64,000 bases of DNA from Nocardioides sp. (lineage in GTDB: Bacteria > Actinomycetota > Actinomycetes > Propionibacteriales > Nocardioidaceae), in the NCBI GenBank assembly GCA_037045645.1, contig JBAOIH010000001.1, positions 2,022,001 to 2,086,000 on the forward strand, written 5' to 3'. The notes beneath the pieces were generated by a model. That model was not told the origin of the DNA. It was given only the letters and a program-made list of their open reading frames with translations, and did not search any database. This document shows positions 7,619-15,489 of the stretch, in pieces. A program made the position numbers and the translations under genes. How positions within the stretch are numbered: the stretch's first letter is position 1; every line of letters starts with the position of its first letter.

Positions 7619-7891
7619 ATGGAGCGCTTCACCAACGCCGCCCTGTTCGGCATCTCGTTCGTCGCCATCTTCGGCATGGGTGCCCTGCACCCCTACCTCG
7701 GCTTCACCTACCTGGCCGTCTGGCTGTTCGGGCTGCTGCCGTTCTTCTGGCGCCGAGCAGCCCGCTTCAACCTCGACGCCCAGATCGAGCGCAAGAAGCG
7801 CAACATCGAGACCCAGATCATCCAGGGCAAGCTCGACGCCCAGTACATCGCCGAGGTCACGGCCGACATGAAGCGACAGGGGCGTCTGTGA
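7619..7891 (+). CDS. Small membrane protein
   Basis: 90 residues from ATG 7619, 9 bases after the previous stop and preceded by AGGAGCT. Two hydrophobic helices (FGISFVAIFGMGALH and FTYLAVWLFGLLPFFW) are followed by a basic cytoplasmic helix (RRAARFNLDAQIERKKR). Such two-helix proteins are common near transfer genes of actinobacterial conjugative elements, so a role in DNA transfer is possible but not shown. Confidence 0.6.
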   Translation: MERFTNAALFGISFVAIFGMGALHPYLGFTYLAVWLFGLLPFFWRRAARFNLDAQIERKKRNIETQIIQGKLDAQYIAEVTADMKRQGRL

Positions 7892-8073
7892 TGGAAGCCC
7901 GCATCCGGCACCTGCGATCGGCGCTCATCATCGACCGCTGGGCTAACCCCGGCAAAGCCTGGGTGTCGCCTTGTGGCGAGTACACGCTGCCGTACAACGG
8001 TCGTGGCTCAGATGAGCAGCAGGCAATAGACCGTGAATTCCACTTGATCGTGTGCGAGGGGTGTCCGTCGTGA
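7891..8073 (+). CDS. Small hypothetical protein with two cysteines
   Basis: 60 residues from ATG 7891, overlapping the stop of the membrane-protein gene (a GTG at 7888 is the alternative start). Sequence features: WVSPCGEYTLPYN and VCEGCPS, which could be a small metal site. Translational coupling with both neighbours suggests one operon. No known family. Confidence 0.45.
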   Translation: MEARIRHLRSALIIDRWANPGKAWVSPCGEYTLPYNGRGSDEQQAIDREFHLIVCEGCPS

Positions 8074-8330
8074 CCCTGCTCCACGGCGACGCCGGAGATC
8101 ACTCGGCGATCCTCCAGTGTCGTGAATTCCACAACACATTCCGCGTGCAGACGGCACTGCACGGAGGGGTGCTCTCACCCCGAGAAGCCGGTGTCGCGTC
8201 GCTGTTCGCGCCGGTCGGCGCGACGGTCGGAACGATCATCGACAGATCGCCCCGCTTGTTGCTCAGTAGGGGACGGCGCACGACGCCGACCTACCGACAT
8301 CACCCATCCCTGAAAGGAGGCAACCAATGA
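8070..8330 (+). CDS. Possible small protein
   Basis: GTG 8070 overlaps the previous stop (GTGA) and the frame runs to TGA 8328-8330, overlapping the ATG of the methyltransferase. The overlaps at both ends argue for translation, but the composition (SLFAPVGATVGTIIDRSPR) gives no family and the C-terminal part overlaps a good ribosome binding site. It may be non-coding leader. Confidence 0.3.
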   Translation: MTLLHGDAGDHSAILQCREFHNTFRVQTALHGGVLSPREAGVASLFAPVGATVGTIIDRSPRLLLSRGRRTTPTYRHHPSLKGGNQ

Positions 8331-8950
8331 CCAAGAAGTTCACGACCATCCTGGCTGACCCGCCGTGGAACATCCAGCAGAAGGGTGCCCGCGGCGCCGA
8401 GCAGCACTACGACCTCATGACGCTGGAGGCCATCAAGAAGATGCCGGTCGCTGACATGACGACCGACGACGCCCACCTGTGGTTGTGGGTCACCAACGCC
8501 ACGCTGCGCGACGGCTACGACGTCGCCGAGGCCTGGGGCTTCACGGTGCGCTCACCGCTCACCTGGGTGAAGTTCCGACTCGGCCTGGGCAACTACCTGC
8601 GCAACTCCACCGAGCACCTGTTGTTCTGCACCCGCGGCAAGGCCCCGGTGCAGTACCGGGCGCAGCCGACCTGGATCAACGCTCCGGTGACCGACCACAG
8701 CCATAAGCCGGAGGAGCAGTACGCCCTCATCGAGCGCGTCTCCCCCGGCCCGTACCTGGAGCTGTTCGCTCGCAGGCGTCCGCTCAGTGACTCGGACTGG
8801 AGCGTCTGGGGCAACCAGATCGACGCTGACGTCGAGCTGCCCGGCTACCCGGTGCCGACGTATTCCGAGCGGGCCGCGGCGACTGACGAACCTGCCCTCG
8901 CTACGAGTGCCGAGCCCGCCACCGTCGAGCCGAGCGGTGCGTCCCAGTGA
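8327..8950 (+). CDS. MT-A70 family adenine-N6 DNA methyltransferase
   Basis: ATG 8327 follows AAAGGAGG. The product (207 residues) has the MT-A70 core: ILADPPWNIQ at residues 8-17 (DPPW catalytic motif), then HLWLWVTNATLRDGYDVAEA, WVKFRLGLGNYLRNSTEHL and LELFARR. It transfers a methyl group from S-adenosylmethionine to adenine N6, here most likely on DNA. No cognate endonuclease is adjacent, so it is probably an orphan methylase that protects or regulates the element, as is common on phages and conjugative elements. The C-terminal 30 residues are Ala/Thr-rich. Its stop overlaps the next start (8947). Confidence 0.9.
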   Translation: MTKKFTTILADPPWNIQQKGARGAEQHYDLMTLEAIKKMPVADMTTDDAHLWLWVTNATLRDGYDVAEAWGFTVRSPLTWVKFRLGLGNYLRNSTEHLLFCTRGKAPVQYRAQPTWINAPVTDHSHKPEEQYALIERVSPGPYLELFARRRPLSDSDWSVWGNQIDADVELPGYPVPTYSERAAATDEPALATSAEPATVEPSGASQ

Positions 8951-9159
8951 CCCGCCGCCAGCTCATCGAGCGGGCCAGCAAGGACCCGCTGGAGTGGCTG
9001 CTGAGCGCCTGCCTGACGCTGCTTGGCTGCGCCGTCGCCCTCAGCATCGCGCTCTCGCTCCTGGCGCAGATCTGGCCCTGGCTCCTGGGCACCGGTCTGC
9101 TCGCCACCGGCGTCGTTGCCTGGGTGCGGATCTCGGCCGCAAAGCGCCGGAATTGGTGA
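8947..9159 (+). CDS. Small membrane protein
   Basis: 70 residues, GTG 8947 overlapping the methyltransferase stop. A basic N-terminus (RRQLIERASKDP) precedes two hydrophobic helices (LLSACLTLLGCAVALSIAL and WLLGTGLLATGVVAWV). Probably an inner-membrane component of the transfer module; the family is not recognised. Confidence 0.5.
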   Translation: MTRRQLIERASKDPLEWLLSACLTLLGCAVALSIALSLLAQIWPWLLGTGLLATGVVAWVRISAAKRRNW

Positions 9160-9309
9160 GCGCGGCATAAGCGCAATCAACAGAGAAAAGCGCCGTTGTG
9201 GAATTCACAAACCATATTGACGTGATGGGCGAAATCATCAATAACAAGGCCAGTCACATTCGATGACTTCGCCCAACAACATCAACCAAGTAAGAAAGGA
9301 GGGACAGCC

Positions 9310-9501
9310 ATGCAGCATTCCCGCAGCCGCAACCGCGGCGCAAGAGACTTCAAGATCGTGGCTCGCGGCGTGCGCCGCGACGAGCCAAATATTCAGCGTC
9401 TGGTCAAGGCCGCGCTGGATCACTACCGTCGCCAGTCGGAGCAACCGACTCCACCTGCTGCTCGGCGTCTCTCCACGTCCAACGATGAGGTGCGTTCATG
9501 A
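9310..9501 (+). CDS. Small basic protein upstream of the transfer ATPase
   Basis: 63 residues from ATG 9310 after AAAGGAGGG. Very basic (MQHSRSRNRGARDFKIVARG) with a short helix (EPNIQRLVKAALDHYRRQ). It overlaps the start of the ATPase by 4 bases (ATGA), so it is co-translated. A DNA-binding accessory to transfer is plausible. The preceding gap (9160-9309) is AT-rich and likely carries the promoter. Confidence 0.55.
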   Translation: MQHSRSRNRGARDFKIVARGVRRDEPNIQRLVKAALDHYRRQSEQPTPPAARRLSTSNDEVRS

Positions 9502-11723
9502 GTCGCGCCGAGATCGCCTGGACTCGCCTACACCTCCCCCGTCCCCTCGACGAGACCAAGGTGCTGAACCTGCTGCGCGCCCTCGCCAGCGACCGACGCT
9601 CCCCGGACATCGCCTTCGAGCTGCGAGCGAGCAATGACGGCGTCAGCCACCTCATCGGCACCAGCACCACCGCCGTACAAGGCGTCAAGCGACTGCTCCG
9701 CGACCAAGTTCCGGGGATTGCCTTCCAGGCGGCGCCTGAGCGCCACCTGGCGCGCGAGGTGGGCCGGGTCGAGCTTCGCCCACGTGGCATGCCGCTCGGT
9801 ATCGACGACCCGAGGGCAGTCTCCCGGGCGCTGCTGTCCGCCGTGGGCACGCGCCTCCAGGAGGGCGAGTTCCTCGTCGTCCAGGTGCTGCTCGGTCGGC
9901 GGCGGCCACCGCGCACCGTCAGCCCGGACGAGCCCAGCCCGCAGCAGAGCTGGTGGAGCCTGCTGACCAGTGGAGCAAGCGCGGCCACTTCCGAGGAACG
10001 TCGGTCACTCAGGCTGCGCGCCGAGGACGCTGGCTTCGACGCCGTCATCCGGGTCGGTGCCACAGGTACGGATCCTGAGCGCACCAGGCGTCTGAGCGTC
10101 AGCCTGCACAGTGCGCTCTACACGGCGCGCGGGGTAGGTGTCCGGATGGACTTCGTCCACGACGACCCACGCCACCTCGCGGGCGCCGTCCTCCCCCGCC
10201 GTCGGACGGTCGAACTCAGCAGCCGCGAGCTGGTCGGACTCCTCGGCTGGCCCCTCGGCGACGACGAATATCCGGGGCTGCCGCGGCTGCATCCGGCGCC
10301 GCTGCGACCGACTGCGTCGGTGCACACCGGCGAGCGGGTGTTCGCGGCCTCCCTGGCACCTGGCGACGACCGTCAGGTGGGCCTGAGCGCACCGGACGGG
10401 TTGCTCCACCTGGCAGCGTTCGGGCCGACGAACTCCGGTAAGTCGACGGCCCTGCTCCACCTCATCGAGGCCGATATGCGCGCCGGACGACCGGTCGCGG
10501 TGCTCGATCCCAAGCGCCAGCTCATCGACGACGTGCTGGCTCGCGTTCCCAAGGAGCGTCTGGACGACGTCGTCGTGCTCGACGTCTCCCGTGACCGCCC
10601 GATCGGCTTCAACCCACTCGACGTCACCGGCCGCGATCCCGACGTCGTGGTCGAGGGTGTGCTGTCCGTCTTCAAGGCGCTGTTCACCGACGGGTGGGGC
10701 GCCCGGACTGAGGACATCTTCTCGGCGACCCTCCGCTCCCTGACCCGCGCCAGCGGGGCCAGCGGAAGCCCTGCGACGTTGGCCGACATCCCCCGCATCC
10801 TGACCGACGCCAACTTCCGCCGTTCGGTGGTGGGACGCGTCCGCAGCGACGAGTACCTGGCTGGCTTCTGGGCTTGGTACGACGGGCAGTCTCCGCAGGG
10901 TCAGCATGCGGCCACCAGTGCGCCGCTGAACAAGCTGCGTCAGTTCCTGCTGCGCCCCCGCCTGATGCGCATGCTTGACCAGCCTCGTAGTCCGTTCCGG
11001 CTGCGCGACATCTGGCGTGAGAACCGCGTCGTCCTGGTGCCTCTCAACGAGGCACTCATCGGGGCGGGGACGGCCGAGATGCTCGGCTCCCTCATTGTGG
11101 CCGACCTGTGGCAAGCCGTGCAGGAGCGTGCTTCGGACATGCACGCCAAGCGGCACCCCGGCTTTGTCTACATCGACGAGGCGCCGCGCTTCCTCCACCT
11201 GCCGACGTCGGTCGGCGACGCCTTGGCCTTGTCGCGCTCGATGGGCGTCGGCTGGTCACTCGCGGCGCAGTTCGTCCGGCAGTTCCCCAAGGAGCTGCGC
11301 GACGCCGTCCACACCAACGCCCGCAGCAAGATCGTGTTCGGCACCGAATACGACGACGCCACCTACTTCGCCCGTGGACTCCGTGACCTTGGCGCCGAGG
11401 ACTTCATGTCCCTGGGTCGCTACCAGGCCTACGCCAACCTCGTCGCCGACGGCCTGCCATCCGGCTGGGCGCTGGTGCAGACGTTGCCGCCGACCCAGCC
11501 GAGCATCCGTCCCGAGCGCGTCGTCGCCCACTCCGAGCAGCGCTGGGCATCTCCGGTCGAGGTAGAAGCGGTCTCGCCGCCTGCGCAGTCGCCGACGGCG
11601 GATCGTCCGTCGCCCGAGCCCGCTTCGACACCTGCTGATCCTCAGCTGGCGCTGCCTGCCGGTGGGCCGCCCGGCGAGACACCACGGTTCCGGAAGCGGA
11701 GGTCGAGATGGGTGCCCGGCTAG
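9498..11723 (+). CDS. TraB/VirD4-type DNA transfer ATPase
   Basis: 741 residues from ATG 9498. Walker A GPTNSGKST lies at about residues 309-317, then AVLDPKRQLIDD; Walker B VYIDEAPRF is near residue 555, followed by the sensor-like stretch SMGVGWSLAAQFVRQFPKEL. This is the layout of FtsK/HerA-like coupling proteins with a TraM-recognition type C-terminal region, which pump DNA through the membrane during conjugation. The N-terminal 300 residues resemble the non-catalytic domain of actinobacterial transfer ATPases; no transmembrane helix is obvious there, so membrane attachment may come from the small membrane proteins upstream. The last 70 residues are a Pro/Ser-rich tail. It is the central gene of the conjugative-type module. 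Confidence 0.85.
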   Translation: MSRAEIAWTRLHLPRPLDETKVLNLLRALASDRRSPDIAFELRASNDGVSHLIGTSTTAVQGVKRLLRDQVPGIAFQAAPERHLAREVGRVELRPRGMPLGIDDPRAVSRALLSAVGTRLQEGEFLVVQVLLGRRRPPRTVSPDEPSPQQSWWSLLTSGASAATSEERRSLRLRAEDAGFDAVIRVGATGTDPERTRRLSVSLHSALYTARGVGVRMDFVHDDPRHLAGAVLPRRRTVELSSRELVGLLGWPLGDDEYPGLPRLHPAPLRPTASVHTGERVFAASLAPGDDRQVGLSAPDGLLHLAAFGPTNSGKSTALLHLIEADMRAGRPVAVLDPKRQLIDDVLARVPKERLDDVVVLDVSRDRPIGFNPLDVTGRDPDVVVEGVLSVFKALFTDGWGARTEDIFSATLRSLTRASGASGSPATLADIPRILTDANFRRSVVGRVRSDEYLAGFWAWYDGQSPQGQHAATSAPLNKLRQFLLRPRLMRMLDQPRSPFRLRDIWRENRVVLVPLNEALIGAGTAEMLGSLIVADLWQAVQERASDMHAKRHPGFVYIDEAPRFLHLPTSVGDALALSRSMGVGWSLAAQFVRQFPKELRDAVHTNARSKIVFGTEYDDATYFARGLRDLGAEDFMSLGRYQAYANLVADGLPSGWALVQTLPPTQPSIRPERVVAHSEQRWASPVEVEAVSPPAQSPTADRPSPEPASTPADPQLALPAGGPPGETPRFRKRRSRWVPG

Positions 11724-11931
11724 TGCCCGCAGGCAGTCGAGCACCGGGCCGCACGGCTCCGGCAGGAGACCCGCAGATTGCGGGTCAGGCCCATCTGGCA
11801 GGAACGAATCGTGGCCGGTCAGGGGCCGAATGGAGCGGGGGAACAGGCACGCGGGACGGTCGCCGGGACGACCAGCGGAGCGACCGGCTCCTCGAGTTGC
11901 CTCGCCCACCGGACAGGGATGGAGGTGGCTC
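11724..11931 (+). other. Intergenic gap with hairpin
   Basis: Contains the stem-loop GACCCGCA-GATT-TGCGGGTC-like inverted repeat around 11768-11786. It ends with GGAGGTGGCTC, which sets the GTG start at 11932. Open frames across it look like shadows. Confidence 0.4.
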
Positions 11932-12741
11932 GTGAACCCGTCCGACGTACTGACGATCGCGGACGAGCTGAGCGAGCGAGACCTGGCGATCCTGCGCAGC
12001 CTGCGGGGCCACCGCCTGGTGACGACCACGCAGCTGCGCCGACTGCATCTGCCCACCGACTCACCCGACACCAGATCGGCGACCCGCCTCACACAACGAG
12101 TGCTGACGCGCTTGGAGGGCCGAAGGCTCATCGCTCGGCTCTACCAGCGCATCGGCGGGGTACGGCGCGGCGCCGACTCCATCGTGTGGCAACTGGCCGC
12201 GACCGGCGACCGCCTGCTCTCAGCAATGGACGGCGACAAGCGCCGCCGCTACTTGGAGCCGCGCAGGGCGTTCATCAAGCACACCGTGGCCGTCACCGAG
12301 CTGGCAGTACAACTGCGCGAGGCCGTCCGGGCTGGCCAGCTCGACCAGGTCGACCTCACCCCCGAACCGGACAACTGGCATCGCTTCGTCGGCCAGCACG
12401 CTCAACCCGAGACCCTCAAGCCGGACCTGGCCGCTATCGCGGTCACCGACGACTACGAGGACCACTGGCTCCTCGAACGAGACCTGGCCAGCGAGCACCC
12501 CACCGTGGTTGTCCGCAAGGCCTACGTCTACGAGCGCTTCGTGGCCTCCGGCGCTTACCAAGACCAGCACGGCGTCGTGCCCGCTGTCCTGTGGGTCGTC
12601 CCGAGCAGCGAGCGCAAGGAGACATTGCAGCGGGCACTGGGGCGGGCCAGAGATCTCACGCCAGGCATGCACCGGGTCGTCACCGACGCCGACTTCCTGC
12701 CGACCGTCCTGGCCGGCACCACCCCAGGTCTAACCGACTGA
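11932..12741 (+). CDS. Replication-relaxation family protein
   Basis: GTG 11932 after GGAGGTGG gives 269 residues. The N-terminus (SDVLTIADELSERDLAILRS, TTTQLRRLHL) is a winged-helix DNA-binding domain; the rest (RRAFIKHTVAVTELAVQL, DLAAIAVTDDYEDHWLLERD, VLWVVPSSERKETLQRAL) matches the replication-relaxation family found on Streptomyces and other actinobacterial plasmids and integrative elements, thought to help relax or initiate replication of the element. It lies directly downstream of the transfer ATPase, as in related elements. Longer starts upstream are Arg/Gly-rich and unlikely. Confidence 0.85.
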   Translation: MNPSDVLTIADELSERDLAILRSLRGHRLVTTTQLRRLHLPTDSPDTRSATRLTQRVLTRLEGRRLIARLYQRIGGVRRGADSIVWQLAATGDRLLSAMDGDKRRRYLEPRRAFIKHTVAVTELAVQLREAVRAGQLDQVDLTPEPDNWHRFVGQHAQPETLKPDLAAIAVTDDYEDHWLLERDLASEHPTVVVRKAYVYERFVASGAYQDQHGVVPAVLWVVPSSERKETLQRALGRARDLTPGMHRVVTDADFLPTVLAGTTPGLTD

Positions 12742-12801
12742 GCGGACCACCAATCGGCCCGCCCGGACACCACCCAATCCCTCACCGAAAGGAGGAACCC
12801 C

Positions 12802-13083
12802 ATGACCACCACTCATACCCCACAGGCGCCCTACGACCGGCTCAAGCGAGCGGTCGCCAGCGCCAACTCCAGTGGCGGCGTCGTCTCGACGAACACGGCC
12901 CGCCTGCTGGCCGCCGCCATCCACGAGGGCCCGAGCACCGCGCTCGGCCGCTTCGCGGCCAGCGGCGACCTCAACCTCCCGGCTGCCACCACCGAACTCT
13001 GGGACCTCCCCATCGACGACGTCCCCGCCGATTGGTGGAGCGCCCTGAACCACTACTTCGAAGCGGAGGCCGACGATGCGTAA
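12802..13083 (+). CDS. Small hypothetical protein
   Basis: 93 residues, ATG 12802 after AAAGGAGG. N-terminal helix LKRAVASANSSGG, C-terminal acidic stretch WDLPIDDVPADWWSALNHYF. The stop overlaps the next start (13076), so it is co-translated with the resolvase-like protein. Unknown function within the mobile module. Confidence 0.55.
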   Translation: MTTTHTPQAPYDRLKRAVASANSSGGVVSTNTARLLAAAIHEGPSTALGRFAASGDLNLPAATTELWDLPIDDVPADWWSALNHYFEAEADDA

Positions 13084-13510
13084 TCCCGAACACGACACCC
13101 CAGACCGCCCGTTTACGGGAGTCAGCTACGCCCGCGTCGCTCGCGACGACGGCACCCGCAGCTACGACCAGACCGAGCGCCAACACCAGACGAACGCGGC
13201 AGCCGCGAGCCGTCTCGGCATCCAGGTCGTGGCCAGCTTCGTCGATATCGGGCAGCCGGGCACCCGCACTAACCGCCCAGGGCTGAACCACCTGTTCGCT
13301 CACGTCGAGGAGTCGCCCGTCGACTACGTGGCCGTCAGCTCGATCGACCGGCTGGCCCGCGGATCGGAGCAACTCGCCTACCTGCTCCAGCGCCTCCATA
13401 AGCTCGGCGTCAACGTCCTGATGTCCGACAGTGACACCGTGATCGAGCTGGTCCTGCCCTCCGACCTGGAGGTGCTCCAAGCGGGCCGCGTTCGAGGCCA
13501 CCATGGGTGA
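13076..13510 (+). CDS. Resolvase-like protein lacking the catalytic serine
   Basis: 144 residues, the size of a lone catalytic domain of serine recombinases. The fold signature is clear: GVSYARVARDD at residues 15-25, then ERQHQTNAAAASRLGIQVV, DIGQPGTRTNRPGLNHLF, and SSIDRLARGSEQLAYLL. At the position of the catalytic Ser in the usual Y-x-R-V-S motif there is Ala22 (YARVA), while the Arg residues of DRLAR are kept. No helix-turn-helix or zinc-ribbon domain follows. DNA cleavage is therefore not expected; a regulatory or structural role is the alternative. It overlaps genes on both sides (13076-13083 and 13503-13510). Confidence 0.75.
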   Translation: MRNPEHDTPDRPFTGVSYARVARDDGTRSYDQTERQHQTNAAAASRLGIQVVASFVDIGQPGTRTNRPGLNHLFAHVEESPVDYVAVSSIDRLARGSEQLAYLLQRLHKLGVNVLMSDSDTVIELVLPSDLEVLQAGRVRGHHG

Positions 13511-14210
13511 CCTCGAACGCCTGAGCCCGGAGCCGCCGGAGCGACCCGAGCACGAGCGAGTGCCCGACTACGAGATCGACCTGACCGGAGTGGTCGAGCA
13601 GCCCGCGTCTCTCATCGGCGTCATCCAAGATGCCATCGTGGAGGCCGGCCCGAACGGCGAGGTACCCGAATGGGGCGCTCGCGCCATGGCCCGCTTTCTG
13701 GCGAACATGCTCAGTATCAAGACCTCAGCGCTGCACCACTACGCGGTGACCGGTCGCATCGACCTCGACCCGATGCTCGTGGAACTCCACCTCATCTGGC
13801 GCTTCGACGGACGCAGCGACTTCGTCACCGAGGCCATCAACCGGCTCGGCACCTACCTCCTGGTGGCCCAACGGATCAGCGAACGAGTCGACCCCGACTA
13901 CCCCGAGCAGATCAAGGCCGCGCTGGTCGAGCACGGCGCACCGTTCGAGGCGTTCTTGCAACTGCCCGACATCGACCCGACCAACGCCGAAGAGACGCTC
14001 GTCGCCTACGAGGGCTCGTGGGCCGGGTCCTACTGGTCGATCGAGGCAGTGCTCGAAGACGTTGCCGAGACGCTCGGTCTGCAGCAACGCCTCGAAGGCG
14101 CTGGCATCGAGCACTTCGCCAGCGTCGATCCGACCAAGGTGATGCGCCTGGCCCGCGACACCTACGACATCGTCGAGCATGACGGCCGCTATTTCTGCTT
14201 CTTCAAATAG
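13503..14210 (+). CDS. ArdA-like antirestriction protein (C-terminal similarity)
   Basis: 235 residues, ATG 13503 overlapping the preceding stop. The C-terminal third (VAYEGSWAGSYWSIEAVLED, a helix LGLQQRL, then TKVMRLARDTYDIVEHDGRY and FCFF) has the order of elements seen at the end of ArdA proteins, DNA mimics that block type I restriction when a conjugative element enters a new cell. The N-terminal part is very acidic, fitting DNA mimicry, but I cannot align it to the ArdA first domains. Its place among transfer genes supports the idea. Other possibility: a hypothetical protein specific to these elements. Confidence 0.45.
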   Translation: MGDLERLSPEPPERPEHERVPDYEIDLTGVVEQPASLIGVIQDAIVEAGPNGEVPEWGARAMARFLANMLSIKTSALHHYAVTGRIDLDPMLVELHLIWRFDGRSDFVTEAINRLGTYLLVAQRISERVDPDYPEQIKAALVEHGAPFEAFLQLPDIDPTNAEETLVAYEGSWAGSYWSIEAVLEDVAETLGLQQRLEGAGIEHFASVDPTKVMRLARDTYDIVEHDGRYFCFFK

Positions 14211-14330
14211 CGGAGGGATATCAGATGACTGCTATCACAAAATCCGCGCTTTACTGTTGTAGAATTCTCCATTTTCGTTGGAATAGCCCACCATTTCCTA
14301 TAAAATGGGGAGGTAAACAGGAGCGAATTA
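14211..14330 (+). promoter_or_regulatory. AT-rich promoter region of the repressor gene
   Basis: A 120-base AT-rich gap with a TATAAA box (about 14299-14304) and a ribosome binding site AACAGGAGCG just before ATG 14331. This is the likely start of the XRE-ImmA-Xis-Int transcript and a likely operator for the XRE protein. Confidence 0.45.
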
Positions 14331-14726
14331 ATGACCAAACCAATCAGTGCCGAGAACAACCGACTCGGCAACCTCGTCGCCCGATACCGAAAGGCATCTG
14401 GACGATCCGCGCGCGACGTCGCTCGCGAAGCCAACATCGACATTCACACCATGACCAAACTCGAGCAAGGCTGGTACGCCTCACCCAGCCCGATCACGCT
14501 CAAGGGCGTCTCGAAAGCACTCAACATCCCGCTACTCGAACTCTTCCAAGCGGCCGCCTACGTGACGCCGTACGACCTGATCGACATGGCCAAGCACGCC
14601 GCCCGGATCCCGGTCTTCAACGAGGAGCAGGCAGCAGCAAACGAGCGCTACCTCGCAGACCTCGTCGAGAAGGTGCGGATGGAATTCGACGAACCCGAGA
14701 AGCGAGAGCCCGTCGACGCCACCTAG
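14331..14726 (+). CDS. XRE-family transcriptional regulator
   Basis: 131 residues. Residues 8-70 form a helix-turn-helix of the XRE/Cro type: NLVARYRKASGRSARDVARE, DIHTMTKLEQGWY, LKGVSKALNIPLLELF. The C-terminal helix (EEQAAANERYLADLVEKVR) may mediate dimerisation. It is followed 41 bases later by an ImmA/IrrE-type peptidase gene. In ICEBs1 and several phages such a pair controls excision: the peptidase cleaves the repressor. The position just upstream of xis and int fits control of excision. Confidence 0.85.
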   Translation: MTKPISAENNRLGNLVARYRKASGRSARDVAREANIDIHTMTKLEQGWYASPSPITLKGVSKALNIPLLELFQAAAYVTPYDLIDMAKHAARIPVFNEEQAAANERYLADLVEKVRMEFDEPEKREPVDAT

Positions 14727-14767
14727 CAACAACGCCCCGCAGCCGGGCAGAAGGAACCAACGGACCT

Positions 14768-15241
14768 ATGGAACGACAGCACCACGAACAAGCACCACGG
14801 GATCCGCTCTCTCTCCTTCGCAGCGTGGAGTCGACCCCGCCCGGCGACCTTGACTGGGCGCTGCACTGCACCCGCCAGCAAGCCATGATCCTGAACCTTC
14901 TCCTGGGCGGTCGCGAAGCCATGAGCCTCGCTCGCCTCAGCGCGATCACCGAGATCCAGATCGGCCTCGTCGAGGACATGCCGATCCCGGGCACCGCATT
15001 CCCTGCCGCAGATGGCTGGCACATCCACATCCATGCAGCGCTCCCGAGCGAGCAGCAGCTGCGCACTGCTCTGCACGAGCTGAAGCACGTGATCGACCAT
15101 CCCGTCCGAACACGGGCTGACGGCCCATGCCTCAGCCCAGTCGAGTACGAGCACCTGGCGGATGCCTTCGCCGAGCTGATGCTCGGTGACGACCGACTGC
15201 AATCCGACAACAACTTCACCGAAAGGAGGGACTACCTATGA
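14768..15241 (+). CDS. ImmA/IrrE-type metallopeptidase
   Basis: 157 residues from ATG 14768. The zinc motif is HELKH at residues 103-107 (HExxH form with Leu-Lys), within TALHELKHVIDHP, and a downstream helix YEHLADAFAELML provides the third ligand candidate. The family cleaves XRE-type repressors of mobile elements; the adjacent XRE gene is the obvious substrate. The 3' end overlaps the xis start (ATGA at 15238), so both are translated together. Confidence 0.75.
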   Translation: MERQHHEQAPRDPLSLLRSVESTPPGDLDWALHCTRQQAMILNLLLGGREAMSLARLSAITEIQIGLVEDMPIPGTAFPAADGWHIHIHAALPSEQQLRTALHELKHVIDHPVRTRADGPCLSPVEYEHLADAFAELMLGDDRLQSDNNFTERRDYL

Positions 15242-15489
15242 CCGGTTCCACACCAACTTCTATCCACGAGACGGCTACAGCTCCCGAGTCGCTCGCCCTC
15301 GTCCATACCGTCGAGGAGACCGCTGGCCTGCTGAAGATCAGCCCGACCTTCGTTCACAAGCTGATCCGACGCGGCCAACTCGGCAGTGTCCAGATCGGCG
15401 CTCGGCGCCTTGTGCCGGACGTCGATCTACGCCACTTCCTTGCAGAACGCCGACAAGTCAGTGGTCTTCCGGAGACTCCAGATGCCTAG
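15238..15489 (+). CDS. xis: Excisionase-like MerR-type helix-turn-helix protein
   Basis: 83 residues, ATG 15238, preceded by AAAGGAGG. The domain HTVEETAGLLKISPTFVHKL followed by IRRGQLGSVQIGARRLVP is the standard excisionase-family winged helix of actinobacterial elements. It overlaps the integrase start (15482), the classic xis-int arrangement. It would bind attachment-site arms and steer the integrase toward excision. Confidence 0.85.
   Translation: MTGSTPTSIHETATAPESLALVHTVEETAGLLKISPTFVHKLIRRGQLGSVQIGARRLVPDVDLRHFLAERRQVSGLPETPDA

Noticed and set aside
8327..8950. MT-A70 methyltransferase and the nuclease pair as one restriction-modification system
   Set aside because: They are on opposite strands, 1.7 kb apart, with four small genes between; MT-A70 enzymes on mobile elements are usually orphans.
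13203..13262. The Ser17 of the resolvase-like protein as the active nucleophile
   Set aside because: In the family register Tyr-x-Arg-Val-Ser the nucleophile follows Val; here Ser17 precedes Tyr, so it would sit on the wrong side of the strand. Mentioned as the main alternative in the finding.
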